Source: Holophagales bacterium (GTDB lineage Bacteria > Acidobacteriota > Thermoanaerobaculia > Multivoradales > Multivoraceae). From it: DNA of 64,000 nt. Numbering within the stretch: position 1 is the stretch's first letter; each line of letters starts with the position of its first letter. Below the pieces are notes generated by a model. That model was not told the DNA's origin, did not search any database, and saw only the letters and a list, made by a program, of their open reading frames with translations. Where the stretch lies: positions 1-64,000 of the forward strand of contig VYDI01000009.1 in assembly GCA_009843505.1 (NCBI GenBank). The letters are read 5' to 3'. A program made the translations under genes and the position numbers. Shown piece by piece: positions 28,339-37,220 of the stretch.

Positions 28339-28517
28339 GCCTCGGCAAGGACCGAAGGGAAGGGGTCCCAGCGGGCTGTCGGCAAGCGACGGCGGACGCT
28401 CCTCCATTAACCGACGGCCAACCGGAGCGCAGCCGACCGAAGCGAGCACCGACCTCTCATCTACTCAGAAAGTGCGAGCGTCCGCTGGGAACCGTTCCCT
28501 TCGGTCCTGGCCGAGGC
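28339..28517. mobile_element. MITE-like element, copy B
   Basis: A 179-bp element in the 388-nt gap between converging genes. Its ends are inverted repeats of about 36 bp with three mismatches: GCCTCGGCAAGGACCGAAGG at 28339 and, on the other strand, GCCTCGGCCAGGACCGAAGG from 28517. The interior at 28409-28456 matches copy A (9317-9364) in opposite orientation. It has no coding capacity beyond chance frames. Outside it, the rest of this gap shows nothing recognisable. Confidence 0.75.
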
Positions 28518-28578
28518 GGCAACAGGCACCGCCTCTACGCCACCGCCGTCGCGCGGCGCCACCGCCGCGGCGGCCGCG

Positions 28579-30597
28579 TCAGCGCCGCCAGGGCGCCCGG
28601 ACCGGTCGGCTGGCCTCGTACGCGGCCAGTCGTTCCCGGGCATCCGGCAGCGCTTCTGTCGCGCCGGCGCGTTGCAGGTTCTCGATGAGCCGCTGCTGCC
28701 AGGCGACGGCCTGCTCGAAGTTGCCGGTTTCGGCGTAGGCGAGGGCGACGACGGCGCCGTGGGCCGGGGTCTGGGCGCGCTGGAACAGATCGGTGGCCAG
28801 CTTCAGGGCCATCGTTCCGTCCCGCACGGAGTCGTCTTCGGAGGCGGCGAGGACTTCGGCGAGGAGCAGGGCGAAGAAGCCACTGCCACCCTGGTCGGGA
28901 AGTTCGAGGGTCTGTTCCAGCATCAGGCGAACGCGGGCATCTTCGCCGGCGAGCAGCAGGGCGGTTACCTCGGCGGCGCGGGCCCTGCTGTCGCTGGGGT
29001 CGAGTTCGAGCGCGCGGCGGGCGGCGAGGGCGGCTTCCGTGAACTGGCCCAGCCGGCCGAGCGCCGTGCCCAGGTTGAAGTACCCCTCCTTCAGCGTCGG
29101 ATTGGCCGCGATCGCGCGCTGGTAGTGGGGGATCGCCTCCTCGTAGCGCTCCTGCTGGGTGCGGATGTTGCCGAGCTCGAAGTGGGCCTGACTCAACAGG
29201 GGCGGGTCGGCGCCGGCTTCGACCAGTTGCTCGAAGCGGCGGGCGGCCGAGGCCGGCCGGCCGAGTTCCTGTTCGATTCGGCCGAGCAGCAGCACGATCT
29301 CGCGATCGAATCCGAAGTCCGCCAGAAGGGACTCGAATTCGCGGAGGGCGAGTTCCCGGCGGCCGCCAAGCCGGTAGTTGCCTGCCCGGTGGAAGCGGAG
29401 ATTGCGGTCGTCCGGGGCCAGTTCCAGTGCGCGGGTGAGAGCTTCCGCGGCTTCCAGGTAGTCGTCTGTTTCCCCGAGACTCCTTGCCAGCTCCACCCAC
29501 GCAGGCCCGAACGAGGGTTCGATCTCGACCGCGCGCCGGAGCCGCTCGGCCGCTGCCTGGTAGCGCCCCTCGTTGTTGTAGAGCAGCCCGGTCTGGAACA
29601 GGAGCCCGACATCGTTCGGGCTCAGGTTGAGGGCCTCCTGGTACCACATGGCGGCTTCCGCCCGCCGGCCCATGCCCTCCAGCGCCGTCGCCAGCGACCT
29701 CTTCGCCGCCGCGCTCTCGGGATAGTCGCGGACCGTCTCGCGGAACCGCTCCTCGGCGGTCTCGAAGGCGTTCGCTGCCAGCGCGACGCGCCCGAGCAGC
29801 AACTGGGCTCCGATGCCTGTCGCCGACTCCTTGATCTCCGCGGCGATCGGATCGGCGAAAGCGACCGGGGCTTCACCCCGGAGCTCCATCGCGGCGCGCA
29901 TCGCCGCGTCGTCGCCGAGCGCGCGGTGGGAGAGGGCGATGTGGTAGTGGAGCGAGTCGGCGCGCGGCTGCTCCCGCAGCGCTGTCTGGAAGTGCTGGAG
30001 GGCGGTTGTCGGATCGTCCGTCTCGAAGGCGACGCGGCCGAGGCCGAAGTGAGCCGCAGCCACTGATCCGGGCAGTGCGAGGGCGCGCTGATAGTGGCCG
30101 CGGGCCTCTTCGTACCGTCCCAGTTCGAGATGCACGCGGCCGAGGCGGATGGCGGTTGCGGCGTCGTCGGGACGGAGCGACCTGGCCAGCTCGTAGGCCT
30201 CGACCGCTTCCTCGAGCTCTCCCAGGTGCTCCGCGGCGCTGCCGAGCAGATAGCGCCAGCGGAAGTTCCGGGGCTGCAGCTCCGCGGCGTTGGTGAGGCA
30301 GGCCCTCGCCGCCGGCAGGAGGTCGTAGACGAGGTAGAGCTGGCCCGCGTCTCCGAACAGGAGCCCCAACTGCTCGGCTTCGGCGTCGGTCGCCGTCCCC
30401 CGGGCGAGCGCCTCCTCCAGCAGCTCGCGCTGCTGGTCGATCTGGTCGCGCACGGCCTCGTCGACCCCGCGCAGGTCGACTTCGGGCACCGGGATCAGCG
30501 TGGGCGTCACGGTCTGGGCGTGGAGACCGGCGGCTGCGAGAGGCGCCAGGAGCGCGACGATGATGGTGCCGCTACGGAAACGGAGTGGCTTCGTCAT
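28579..30597 (-). CDS. Exported TPR repeat protein
   Basis: A 672-aa protein with a signal peptide (GTIIVALLAPLAAAGLHAQ) and then TPR units along almost its whole length, for example RSLRPDDAATAIRLGRVHLE, GRYEEARGHYQRALALPGS and ERYEEAIPHYQRAIAANPTL. TPR arrays mediate protein-protein contacts; this one would act in the periplasm. It is the last gene of a three-gene operon with two CRTAC1 proteins, overlapping the previous gene by 4 nt. Partner and role unknown. Confidence 0.8.
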   Translation of the reverse strand: MTKPLRFRSGTIIVALLAPLAAAGLHAQTVTPTLIPVPEVDLRGVDEAVRDQIDQQRELLEEALARGTATDAEAEQLGLLFGDAGQLYLVYDLLPAARACLTNAAELQPRNFRWRYLLGSAAEHLGELEEAVEAYELARSLRPDDAATAIRLGRVHLELGRYEEARGHYQRALALPGSVAAAHFGLGRVAFETDDPTTALQHFQTALREQPRADSLHYHIALSHRALGDDAAMRAAMELRGEAPVAFADPIAAEIKESATGIGAQLLLGRVALAANAFETAEERFRETVRDYPESAAAKRSLATALEGMGRRAEAAMWYQEALNLSPNDVGLLFQTGLLYNNEGRYQAAAERLRRAVEIEPSFGPAWVELARSLGETDDYLEAAEALTRALELAPDDRNLRFHRAGNYRLGGRRELALREFESLLADFGFDREIVLLLGRIEQELGRPASAARRFEQLVEAGADPPLLSQAHFELGNIRTQQERYEEAIPHYQRAIAANPTLKEGYFNLGTALGRLGQFTEAALAARRALELDPSDSRARAAEVTALLLAGEDARVRLMLEQTLELPDQGGSGFFALLLAEVLAASEDDSVRDGTMALKLATDLFQRAQTPAHGAVVALAYAETGNFEQAVAWQQRLIENLQRAGATEALPDARERLAAYEASRPVRAPWRR

Positions 30598-32372
30598 GGT
30601 GCGTCTTCTTTGTGCTCGTCGCGCCGTTCACCGGTGCCGCGAACCAGGGGAGTGTAGGCCCTGGGCGGGGGAGCGTGCCACTCCTCGATCGTCCCGTCTG
30701 TCCATTGGACCTCGATGCGGTCGACCTCGCGGGCGCCGGCTGGAACCGCGACCCGGGGATCTCCCCAGGACGCGTAGCTCCCGCCGCCCCCGGCAAGCCG
30801 GACCAGCGGCGGGGCTCCCGTTCGGTGCACGCGCACGGTGACGCCTGACGCTGGCCGGTGGCCGCGGCTCGCGTCCAGCAGGGGCGCCACGCCGAGCCAG
30901 TCGGCGTCCGTGTCGGCCCGGTTGAGCAGTAGCCGGGCGGGACCGTTGTTGTTCGTGATGACCAGGTCCGTGTCGCCGTCGTTGTCCACGTCTCCGGCGG
31001 CCAGACCGCGACTGACGAATGCGGCTTCTCCATCGAGTAGCGCGGCGGGTAGCGGTTCGAACCGGCGCCCGAGCCCGCCACCGGCCGCGTTCAGGAAGGC
31101 CTGGTTCGGTTGATCGAGGGGGAACGGATCGTCATCCGTGCGTGGTCTTCCGGCGGCGAACGTGACGGCGCCGTTGACCGCCGCGAGATCGAGCCAGCCG
31201 TCGTTGTCGAGGTCGACGAAGGCAGTGCCGAATGCCGTCGCGTCCCAGCTCGGCCGGCCGAGGCCGGTAGCGTTCGTGCGGTCCCGGAACTGGGCCGTTC
31301 CCGGTTGCGAGTCGTTCCGGTAGAGCGTGTTCGTTTCGCGGTGGAAGTGGGTCAGGAACAGATCGAGATCGCCGTCTCCGTCGTAGTCGCCGGCCGTGAC
31401 GCCCATGCTCGCCTCCGCCTCGCCGTCCGCGTTGAGAGCCGCTCCGCTGATCAGCCCGTCCTCGACCAGTTGGCCGTTGCCGCCGTTGATCCAGAGGTGA
31501 TTCGGCATCAGGTCGTTCGCGACGTAGAAGTCGAGCCTGCGGTCGCCGTCGAGGTCGGCCGCGAGGATGCCCAGCCCGTTTCCCGGCCGAGCCGCGGCCA
31601 GACCGGCCGTGATCGTCGCGTCCTCGAATCGTCCGGAGCCGTCGTTCACGAGCAAACTGTCGGGTGCGGGCTGGTAGGCGCTCGGCAGACAGTAGTCAAC
31701 CTCTCCTCGCTCGGTCAGACAGGTCTTGTGGGTGGCCAGGGAGAAGTTGAGGTAGTTCACGATGAACAGGTCGAGGTCGAGGTCGCCGTCGTGGTCGGCA
31801 GCCACCGCGGCTACGCTCCAGCGCGGATCGCCCGTGCCGCTCGCTTCGGTCCGGTCGCTGAAGGTCCCGTCGCCCTCGTTGCGCCAGAGCTGGTTCGCGC
31901 CCAGGTTCAGGACGTAGAGGTCCACCCAGCCGTCGTTGTCGAGATCCGCCGCGACCACTCCCATTCCGTAGCCCGTGGCGGCGATGCCGCTCTCCTCGGT
32001 GACGTCGACGAAGCGGACCGTGGCAGGGTCGCCGCTCAGTTCCAGGTCGTTGCGGTACAGGCGGTCCCGGGGCGGCCAGTCGCCCGTCCACGGTGTGGTC
32101 GCGGAGGTCCGGTCTCCTTCGTTGTCGAGGAGGTTGCCCTGGACCAGGTAGAGGTCGAGATCGCCGTCGTTGTCGTAGTCGAAGAGCGCCGCGCCGGCGC
32201 CGACCACTTCCGGGTAGTAGAGCTCCCCGCTCATGCCGTTCCAGTGCTCGAAGTCGAGACCGGCGCTCCCGGTGTCATCGGTGAAGAGGACTTCGCCCGC
32301 AGCGGCCCGCACGGTAGCGGAAGAGACCGCGGCCAGACTGGCCAGCGCAAGGGCTGCGGAGCTCCATCTCAT
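30594..32372 (-). CDS. CRTAC1 family exported protein (FG-GAP repeats, ASPIC/UnbV)
   Basis: A 592-aa protein with a signal peptide and a string of calcium-binding FG-GAP/VCBS repeats: DYDNDGDLDLYLVQGN, DLDNDGWVDLYVLN, DLDGDRRLDFYVAND, DYDGDGDLDLFLTHF and more, which should fold as a beta-propeller. The C-terminal part (about residues 485-575, with GGGGSYASWGDPRV and VQWTDGTIEEW) is the ASPIC/UnbV domain. It overlaps both neighbours by 4 nt. Function of the family in bacteria is poorly known. Confidence 0.88.
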   Translation of the reverse strand: MRWSSAALALASLAAVSSATVRAAAGEVLFTDDTGSAGLDFEHWNGMSGELYYPEVVGAGAALFDYDNDGDLDLYLVQGNLLDNEGDRTSATTPWTGDWPPRDRLYRNDLELSGDPATVRFVDVTEESGIAATGYGMGVVAADLDNDGWVDLYVLNLGANQLWRNEGDGTFSDRTEASGTGDPRWSVAAVAADHDGDLDLDLFIVNYLNFSLATHKTCLTERGEVDYCLPSAYQPAPDSLLVNDGSGRFEDATITAGLAAARPGNGLGILAADLDGDRRLDFYVANDLMPNHLWINGGNGQLVEDGLISGAALNADGEAEASMGVTAGDYDGDGDLDLFLTHFHRETNTLYRNDSQPGTAQFRDRTNATGLGRPSWDATAFGTAFVDLDNDGWLDLAAVNGAVTFAAGRPRTDDDPFPLDQPNQAFLNAAGGGLGRRFEPLPAALLDGEAAFVSRGLAAGDVDNDGDTDLVITNNNGPARLLLNRADTDADWLGVAPLLDASRGHRPASGVTVRVHRTGAPPLVRLAGGGGSYASWGDPRVAVPAGAREVDRIEVQWTDGTIEEWHAPPPRAYTPLVRGTGERRDEHKEDAP

Positions 32373-34609
32373 CGCGGACCGCGCAACCTGAACGTCGGGG
32401 CCGGGACGCTTTGAAGGGTCTCCGCGCCTTCGATCACTTCGTAGACATGCCTCGGCTCGACGTCGAGGAAGCGCTGCTCCGTGCCGCTTCCAGCCCAGCG
32501 CACGTGGATCTCGGCGATCCGCGTCGCGTCTCCGAGTCCGACTTCGAGCTGCATGCTGTTGCCGCCGAAGGATCCGCCGGAGCCGACCAGGCGCTGGATC
32601 GTGCGCCGCGCGGCGTTCGGGCGGTCGACGGCGATGGCGACCCGCGAGCCAACTCCGAACCGGTTGGTGCCCCCGGCGGCCGCACCTGCTCCGGCGAAAC
32701 GAAGCGTGACCCAGGCGTTGCCGTTGCCCGGATTCTCGAACAAGGCGTTGCCGAACGTGTCGGTCGGGTAGAAGCCGCCGAGCTGGTGGAGAAGGTCCAT
32801 GTCTCCGTCACCGTCGAGGTCGCCGAACCCGACTCCATGCCCCTTCTGGAGGTGTCCGAAACCGCCGGCGAACGTAACCTCTTCGAACCGTTGCCCGTCG
32901 TAGCGGTACATGACGTTCGGCATCAGGCTGGCGAGGTCCGGCTCTCCGGTACCCAGGTAGAAGTCGAGCCAGCCGTCGTTGTCCAGGTCGCCGTAGTTCG
33001 CCCCCATCGGCATCGCGGGCCGCCGGATACCCAGTTCTCGGGAGACTTCGGTCATCCGAAGGCGGCCGCCGCAGCCGGGCTCGGGGCCGCAGTCGTTGCG
33101 GTACACCAACGGTTGGCCGGCCGCGGGTTGCGAACCCGCGAAGGAGGCCATGACGTCGGCGGCCTGGGGCCGGTAGTCGCCTACGTAGAGGTCGAGGTCG
33201 CCGTCGTGGTCGTAGTCGAAGAACCAGGAGGCGAAGCTCTCCCTCTCCGGCTCGGTGACGCCGGCCCGCACGGCCGCGTCGACGAAGGTGCCGTCCGTGT
33301 TCACATACAAGCGGTTGGAACCGAAGTTGGAAACGTAGAGGTCGAGGTCGCCGTCGTTGTCCACGTCGCCCCAGGCGACGCCCTTGGCGTAGCGCAGGTT
33401 GGTCACGCCGGCCGAAGCGGCGACGTCTTCGAACGTGCCGTCGCCGCGGTTGCGGAAGAGTTGGGACGGGTAGTCGTGCGCTTCGGTTGCTTCGTTGCCG
33501 ACGTAGAGGTCGAGGTCGCCGTCGCCGTCGTAGTCGCCCCAGGCGGCCGTCTGGGTCGGGTAGGCGGGGTCCGCCAGCCCCGCAGCTTCAGTGACATCGA
33601 CGAAGCGACCCTGATCGCTGTCGAGTTCATTGCGCAGCAGCGAGTTGCGGATGCGGCCGTCCTCGAGCAGCCAGGCGCCGCGCAGCACAAAGAGGTCGAG
33701 CAGGCCGTCGTCGTCGTAGTCGGCGTGAACCAGGTTCAGACCCCCCGTCTGGCCCTCGAGGCCCCAGGCAACACCGGTGTCTTCGAAGCCGCCGCGGCCG
33801 TCGTTCCGGAAAGCCCGGAGGGGACCGCAAGGGTCCCAGCTCGACGTGATCAGGTCGAGCAGGCCGTCGCCGTCGAAGTCGTCGACCACCGCACCGCCCG
33901 CGAGGTCGAGCACGTCGACCCCGAGTTCAGGTCCCAGGTTCCGCCAGCGGCCCCCGGCGTAAGAGCCCGTGGTGCTGAAAACGTCCTCCTCTATCCGGTG
34001 CTCGGCGGGTACGCCGTCCGGGAAGTCTCCGGACAGCCTTCGAGCCAGGTTCAGAAGCCAGCGGGCCCTCACCTGCCTCGGTCCACTCGCCCCGCCCTGG
34101 AGAATCGCCAGGAAGTAGTCGCCGGCTGCGCGGGCCTGTTCCGGACGGGCATGAACCGCCGACGAAGCCAGCGGAAGGATGCAACTGTCGGCCGACCGTG
34201 AGACCGGGGATGACTCATCCCCGGCGCCGTGGTGGATGCAGTTCAGGTCCTCGGCCCGCTGCAGATGCGCGAGGGCCAGACTCCACTCGGCAGACTGGAT
34301 GACGGTCGGATCGGACGTTGGCGCTGCCCTCAGGATCCCGGTTGCGGCGGACAGGTGCTCGATCGCGCGCATCGTGTCGCCGAGTCGCAGCAGCTCCCGG
34401 CCTAGTCGCAGGCGGGTCACGGCGTCGTCAGGCGTCGAGGACAGCCGGGTCTCCAGCGCGCTTACGATGCCGGTCCCGAAGTACGGGTTCGAGCCGGCTT
34501 GCAGTGCCTTGCAGGACTCCGCGAAGTCGCCCGCGCTCCTGGCGGGTCCGGCATCGGCAGCGAGAAACGCTGCGAGCACTGCGGTCGCTGCGAGGCCGCG
34601 GCCCGGCAT
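32369..34609 (-). CDS. CRTAC1 family exported protein with N-terminal helical region
   Basis: A 746-aa paralogue of the next gene and first in the operon. A signal peptide is followed by a helical, TPR-like region (about residues 25-190; RLRLGRELLRLGDTMRAIEHLSA), then FG-GAP repeats (DFDGDGLLDLITSSW, DYDGDGDLDLYVGNE, DVDNDGDLDLYVSNF, DLDGDGDMDLLHQLG). The ASPIC/UnbV end has GSGGSFGGNSMQLEVGLGDA and VRWAGSGTEQRF. Likely secreted and calcium-stabilised. The operon probably starts here, only 12 nt from the stop of the neighbouring sigma/membrane-protein unit upstream, so read-through is possible. Confidence 0.88.
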   Translation of the reverse strand: MPGRGLAATAVLAAFLAADAGPARSAGDFAESCKALQAGSNPYFGTGIVSALETRLSSTPDDAVTRLRLGRELLRLGDTMRAIEHLSAATGILRAAPTSDPTVIQSAEWSLALAHLQRAEDLNCIHHGAGDESSPVSRSADSCILPLASSAVHARPEQARAAGDYFLAILQGGASGPRQVRARWLLNLARRLSGDFPDGVPAEHRIEEDVFSTTGSYAGGRWRNLGPELGVDVLDLAGGAVVDDFDGDGLLDLITSSWDPCGPLRAFRNDGRGGFEDTGVAWGLEGQTGGLNLVHADYDDDGLLDLFVLRGAWLLEDGRIRNSLLRNELDSDQGRFVDVTEAAGLADPAYPTQTAAWGDYDGDGDLDLYVGNEATEAHDYPSQLFRNRGDGTFEDVAASAGVTNLRYAKGVAWGDVDNDGDLDLYVSNFGSNRLYVNTDGTFVDAAVRAGVTEPERESFASWFFDYDHDGDLDLYVGDYRPQAADVMASFAGSQPAAGQPLVYRNDCGPEPGCGGRLRMTEVSRELGIRRPAMPMGANYGDLDNDGWLDFYLGTGEPDLASLMPNVMYRYDGQRFEEVTFAGGFGHLQKGHGVGFGDLDGDGDMDLLHQLGGFYPTDTFGNALFENPGNGNAWVTLRFAGAGAAAGGTNRFGVGSRVAIAVDRPNAARRTIQRLVGSGGSFGGNSMQLEVGLGDATRIAEIHVRWAGSGTEQRFLDVEPRHVYEVIEGAETLQSVPAPTFRLRGPR

Positions 34610-34621
34610 GCCGGCAGACTA

Positions 34622-36478
34622 CTACGAGGCGGGATCCTCGCCCGGCGGCTCGGGGACGGCCGGCGTCGGGTCGTCGCCCGCCGGAGGCTCAGGCCGGTCG
34701 CCCGCGTCACTCGCAGGTGGAGGCGTCGGCGGCACGGTCTCTGCCGCCTTCGCGCCGAAGCGAGACGTACCGAAGGCGGTCATGCAGGCGGCGCCGAGGC
34801 CGATCGTCCACGCCAGGTAGCAGATCACGAGGCCAGGAAAGCCGAACATGAAGCGGAAGAACCATGGCAGGCCGAGGAAGCCGAGCAGGTCGGCCACGAG
34901 GGCCAGGGCCTGGATGGTGAGCACGCCGAGGGCGAGGGCGCCGAAGCTCCCGGCCGCGACCCCACCGGCGCCCTTGAAGCGATTCCGGAACCAGTCGCCG
35001 GCTACCGCTGCCGCTCCGGTGTAGCCGAGGACGAAGGCGAGCGCCAGGGCAACCAGCGCCGCCGGCCACAGAAGGATGGCGAACGGAATGCCGATCACGG
35101 TGACCGCGAGCAGGATGCTGGCAACGATCAGGGCGGGCAGGATGAGCAGTTCGATGCCGAAACCGACCACCAGCATGATCAGCGGGTCAGAGACCGCCGC
35201 GGAGCGCACCCGGTCCACACCCTTGGGCGACACGAGCAGCACCAGGCCGCTGAGCACGATGAGCAGGCCGGTGAAGATGATCGCCCGGACGAACTCGAAC
35301 ACCTTGCCCACCCGGAAGAAGGGCGGTCTTTCGCCGACGCGGGGGAACCAGTCGCCGCGCCAGCCGTCGAACCAGTCGCCGTCCCAATCCCACTCGAAGT
35401 CGCCCCAATCGACCTCGGATATCTCGCCGAGAACGGTCGCGCCTTCCTCGCGGGTGACCCTGCCTCCGACGGTGACGATGTCTCCCAATACCTCAGCTCC
35501 CGGACCGAGCTCGACGTCGCCGCCGATTGCGACCACTTCGCCGGTCACGCGGCCATCGATCTTCGCCTCGCCGCCGATTGCCACGGCGTCTCCACGAACT
35601 TCCCCGTCGACCTTGATGCCGCCGCCGATCGACGTGATGTCGTCTGCCACTTCGTCGCGCCCGACCCGCACCGTGCTGCCGAAGGCCACCTTGTTGTCGA
35701 GGTCAACGCGCACCACCGGCCCGCTTTCGTCGCTAGCGTCTTCGGCCTCGGCCAGGTCGCGTTCGAGATCCTCGATGCGCTCGATCGCATCCTCGACCGC
35801 GCCCTGCGCGCGTTCGCCGGCCTCTTCGAGGGCTTCGTCGAGCCGTTCGCGGACCTCTTCGATCGTCTCGGCGGCCTCTTCCCGCGCTTCCTGGGCATTC
35901 GACTCCTGCTGAGGCTGGCCGAAGGCCACGCCCGTGCAGCACAGGCCGAAGGCGAGGAGCAACGCGCCGGCCCTGAAGCCTCGACCCCGTGGCCGATGGA
36001 CAGGGGCCCGCGACAGCCGGTGAAGAAAGTGGACTCCTGTCAGACAGAGCAGCGTGACCACGGCGATCGCGATCGTCGCCGCCGGCGTGTTCAGGACCAG
36101 GTCGAGCGCTTCCCCGACCCGGACCGCCCCGTTCAGGACGGCCACGCTCTCGGCCAGCACGGCGGCCGCCTGGGTGAGGAGCCAGACCGCGGCGAACAGC
36201 GAGGCTTGAAGACCATCGAGCAGACCCAGCCACGACGAGGGGACCAGCCAGGCCGCACCTGTGAGCATGAGGACCGCGGCCGCGGCGGAGACGGCCAGCG
36301 GCAGCCGGGACCAGCGGGGGATCTCGAAAGGCAGGATCGGCGAGGGGGCCGGCGTCGCCGCCGGGCGGCCGCTCGCGGCGACGTGCCGCATGATGCGTTC
36401 CGTGAGTCCCGCGGGTACTGTGGGATCTTCCAGTGACTGGAACAGGGTCCGGAGGTCGATTCGGTTCCGCATGTTCAT
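34622..36478 (-). CDS. Multi-domain membrane protein: anti-sigma-like N-terminus, bactofilin-like middle, C-terminal membrane helices
   Basis: A 618-aa protein directly downstream of an ECF sigma gene. Residues 1-60 are soluble and contain DPTVPAGLTERIMRHVAA, like the start of many anti-sigma factors. Membrane helices follow at about 60-80 and 135-155. A signal-peptide-like segment (GALLLAFGLCCTGVAFGQ, about 170-190) precedes an acidic coiled coil (about 195-250). A polymer-forming, bactofilin-like repeat comes next (about 265-350: GGGIKVDGEVRGDAVAIGGE, DGRVTGEVVAIGGDVEL, LGDIVTVGGRV). At least five helices and a Pro-rich tail end it. It looks like two proteins joined. Regulation of the sigma factor is inference. 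Confidence 0.7.
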   Translation of the reverse strand: MNMRNRIDLRTLFQSLEDPTVPAGLTERIMRHVAASGRPAATPAPSPILPFEIPRWSRLPLAVSAAAAVLMLTGAAWLVPSSWLGLLDGLQASLFAAVWLLTQAAAVLAESVAVLNGAVRVGEALDLVLNTPAATIAIAVVTLLCLTGVHFLHRLSRAPVHRPRGRGFRAGALLLAFGLCCTGVAFGQPQQESNAQEAREEAAETIEEVRERLDEALEEAGERAQGAVEDAIERIEDLERDLAEAEDASDESGPVVRVDLDNKVAFGSTVRVGRDEVADDITSIGGGIKVDGEVRGDAVAIGGEAKIDGRVTGEVVAIGGDVELGPGAEVLGDIVTVGGRVTREEGATVLGEISEVDWGDFEWDWDGDWFDGWRGDWFPRVGERPPFFRVGKVFEFVRAIIFTGLLIVLSGLVLLVSPKGVDRVRSAAVSDPLIMLVVGFGIELLILPALIVASILLAVTVIGIPFAILLWPAALVALALAFVLGYTGAAAVAGDWFRNRFKGAGGVAAGSFGALALGVLTIQALALVADLLGFLGLPWFFRFMFGFPGLVICYLAWTIGLGAACMTAFGTSRFGAKAAETVPPTPPPASDAGDRPEPPAGDDPTPAVPEPPGEDPAS

Positions 36479-36593
36479 TCCTCGCGGCGTGTGCGATTGT
36501 ACGACGGCGACTCGGGCACGACGTTCCGCATGCCCTTCGCCCTACGTTTGCGGGGTCGCCGTGGTTTCACGCTGGTTCCGGATCCGGCGTGTT

Positions 36594-37175
36594 TCACACG
36601 ACGCCATCCTTGCGCAGGCGTTCCTCGATCTCACGGCGCGCCCTGCGCAGATTCGTCTTGACGGTTCCCAGCGGCATGCCGGTCGCCTCTGCGATGTCCC
36701 GGTAGGGGAGTTCCTCCCGGAACCGGAGCAGAACGACGAGCCGATACTCCGGCCGCAGAGCTGCCACTGCCGCTTCGAGAGCTGACGACAGTTCGCGCCG
36801 CTTGACCAGGGTGTCCGGGGACTCCGAGCGCTCATCCTCGATGCGGTCCAGGATGGACGACTGGTCCGGATCGCTGGTTTCGATCGACGTCGTGGGGAGT
36901 TTCTTCCGGCGAAGCTGGTCGATTGCCGCGTTGCTCGCGATCTTGAACAGCCAGCTTGCGAAACGCCGCCTCGGGTCGTAGCGGGCGAGCGCCAGCCAGG
37001 CCTTGACGAAGACCTCCTGCGTGACGTCCTCCGCAATGCCGCGGTCCCGGACCATGCGCAGGACCAGGCTGAAGACGGGTCGCTGGTAGCGCTCGACCAG
37101 CGTCCGGAAGGCGGGTTCCGAACCCTCGATCGCCTCCGCCACCAGGGCGGCTTCGTCCTGTGGTCCGTGGGGCAT
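36594..37175 (-). CDS. ECF-type RNA polymerase sigma factor
   Basis: A 193-aa sigma factor. Region 2: AFRTLVERYQRPVFSLVLRM, DRGIAEDVTQEVFVKAW and RRRFASWLFKIASNAAIDQLR. Region 4: ALRPEYRLVVLLRFREELPY and RDIAEATGMPLGTVKTNLRRAR. The ATG at 37175 is chosen because it places region 2 at the usual distance; the open frame upstream is antisense to cysQ. It is transcribed towards the membrane protein at 34622-36478, its probable regulator. It diverges from the cysQ operon with only 45 nt between. Confidence 0.9.
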   Translation of the reverse strand: MPHGPQDEAALVAEAIEGSEPAFRTLVERYQRPVFSLVLRMVRDRGIAEDVTQEVFVKAWLALARYDPRRRFASWLFKIASNAAIDQLRRKKLPTTSIETSDPDQSSILDRIEDERSESPDTLVKRRELSSALEAAVAALRPEYRLVVLLRFREELPYRDIAEATGMPLGTVKTNLRRARREIEERLRKDGVV

Positions 37176-37207
37176 CGGCTCAGTGTGGCATGAGGGGTGG
37201 CTGCCCA

Positions 37208-37213
37208 TATCAT
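37208..37213 (+). promoter_or_regulatory. Possible -10 element TATCAT, leaderless start of the cysQ operon
   Basis: TATCAT ends 7 nt before GTG 37221, so the transcript would begin at the start codon. It lies in a 45-nt divergent gap shared with the sigma factor gene. Confidence 0.35.
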
Positions 37214-37220
37214 TGCCGCC

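Noticed and set aside
32411..34201. 596-codon open frame on the + strand
   Set aside because: Antisense to the FG-GAP repeats; its Val/Glu/Asp repeats only mirror the calcium-binding repeats.
34499..36436. 645-codon open frame on the + strand
   Set aside because: Antisense to the anti-sigma/bactofilin-like gene; Asp/Arg/Gly/Gln-rich composition typical of complementary-frame translation.
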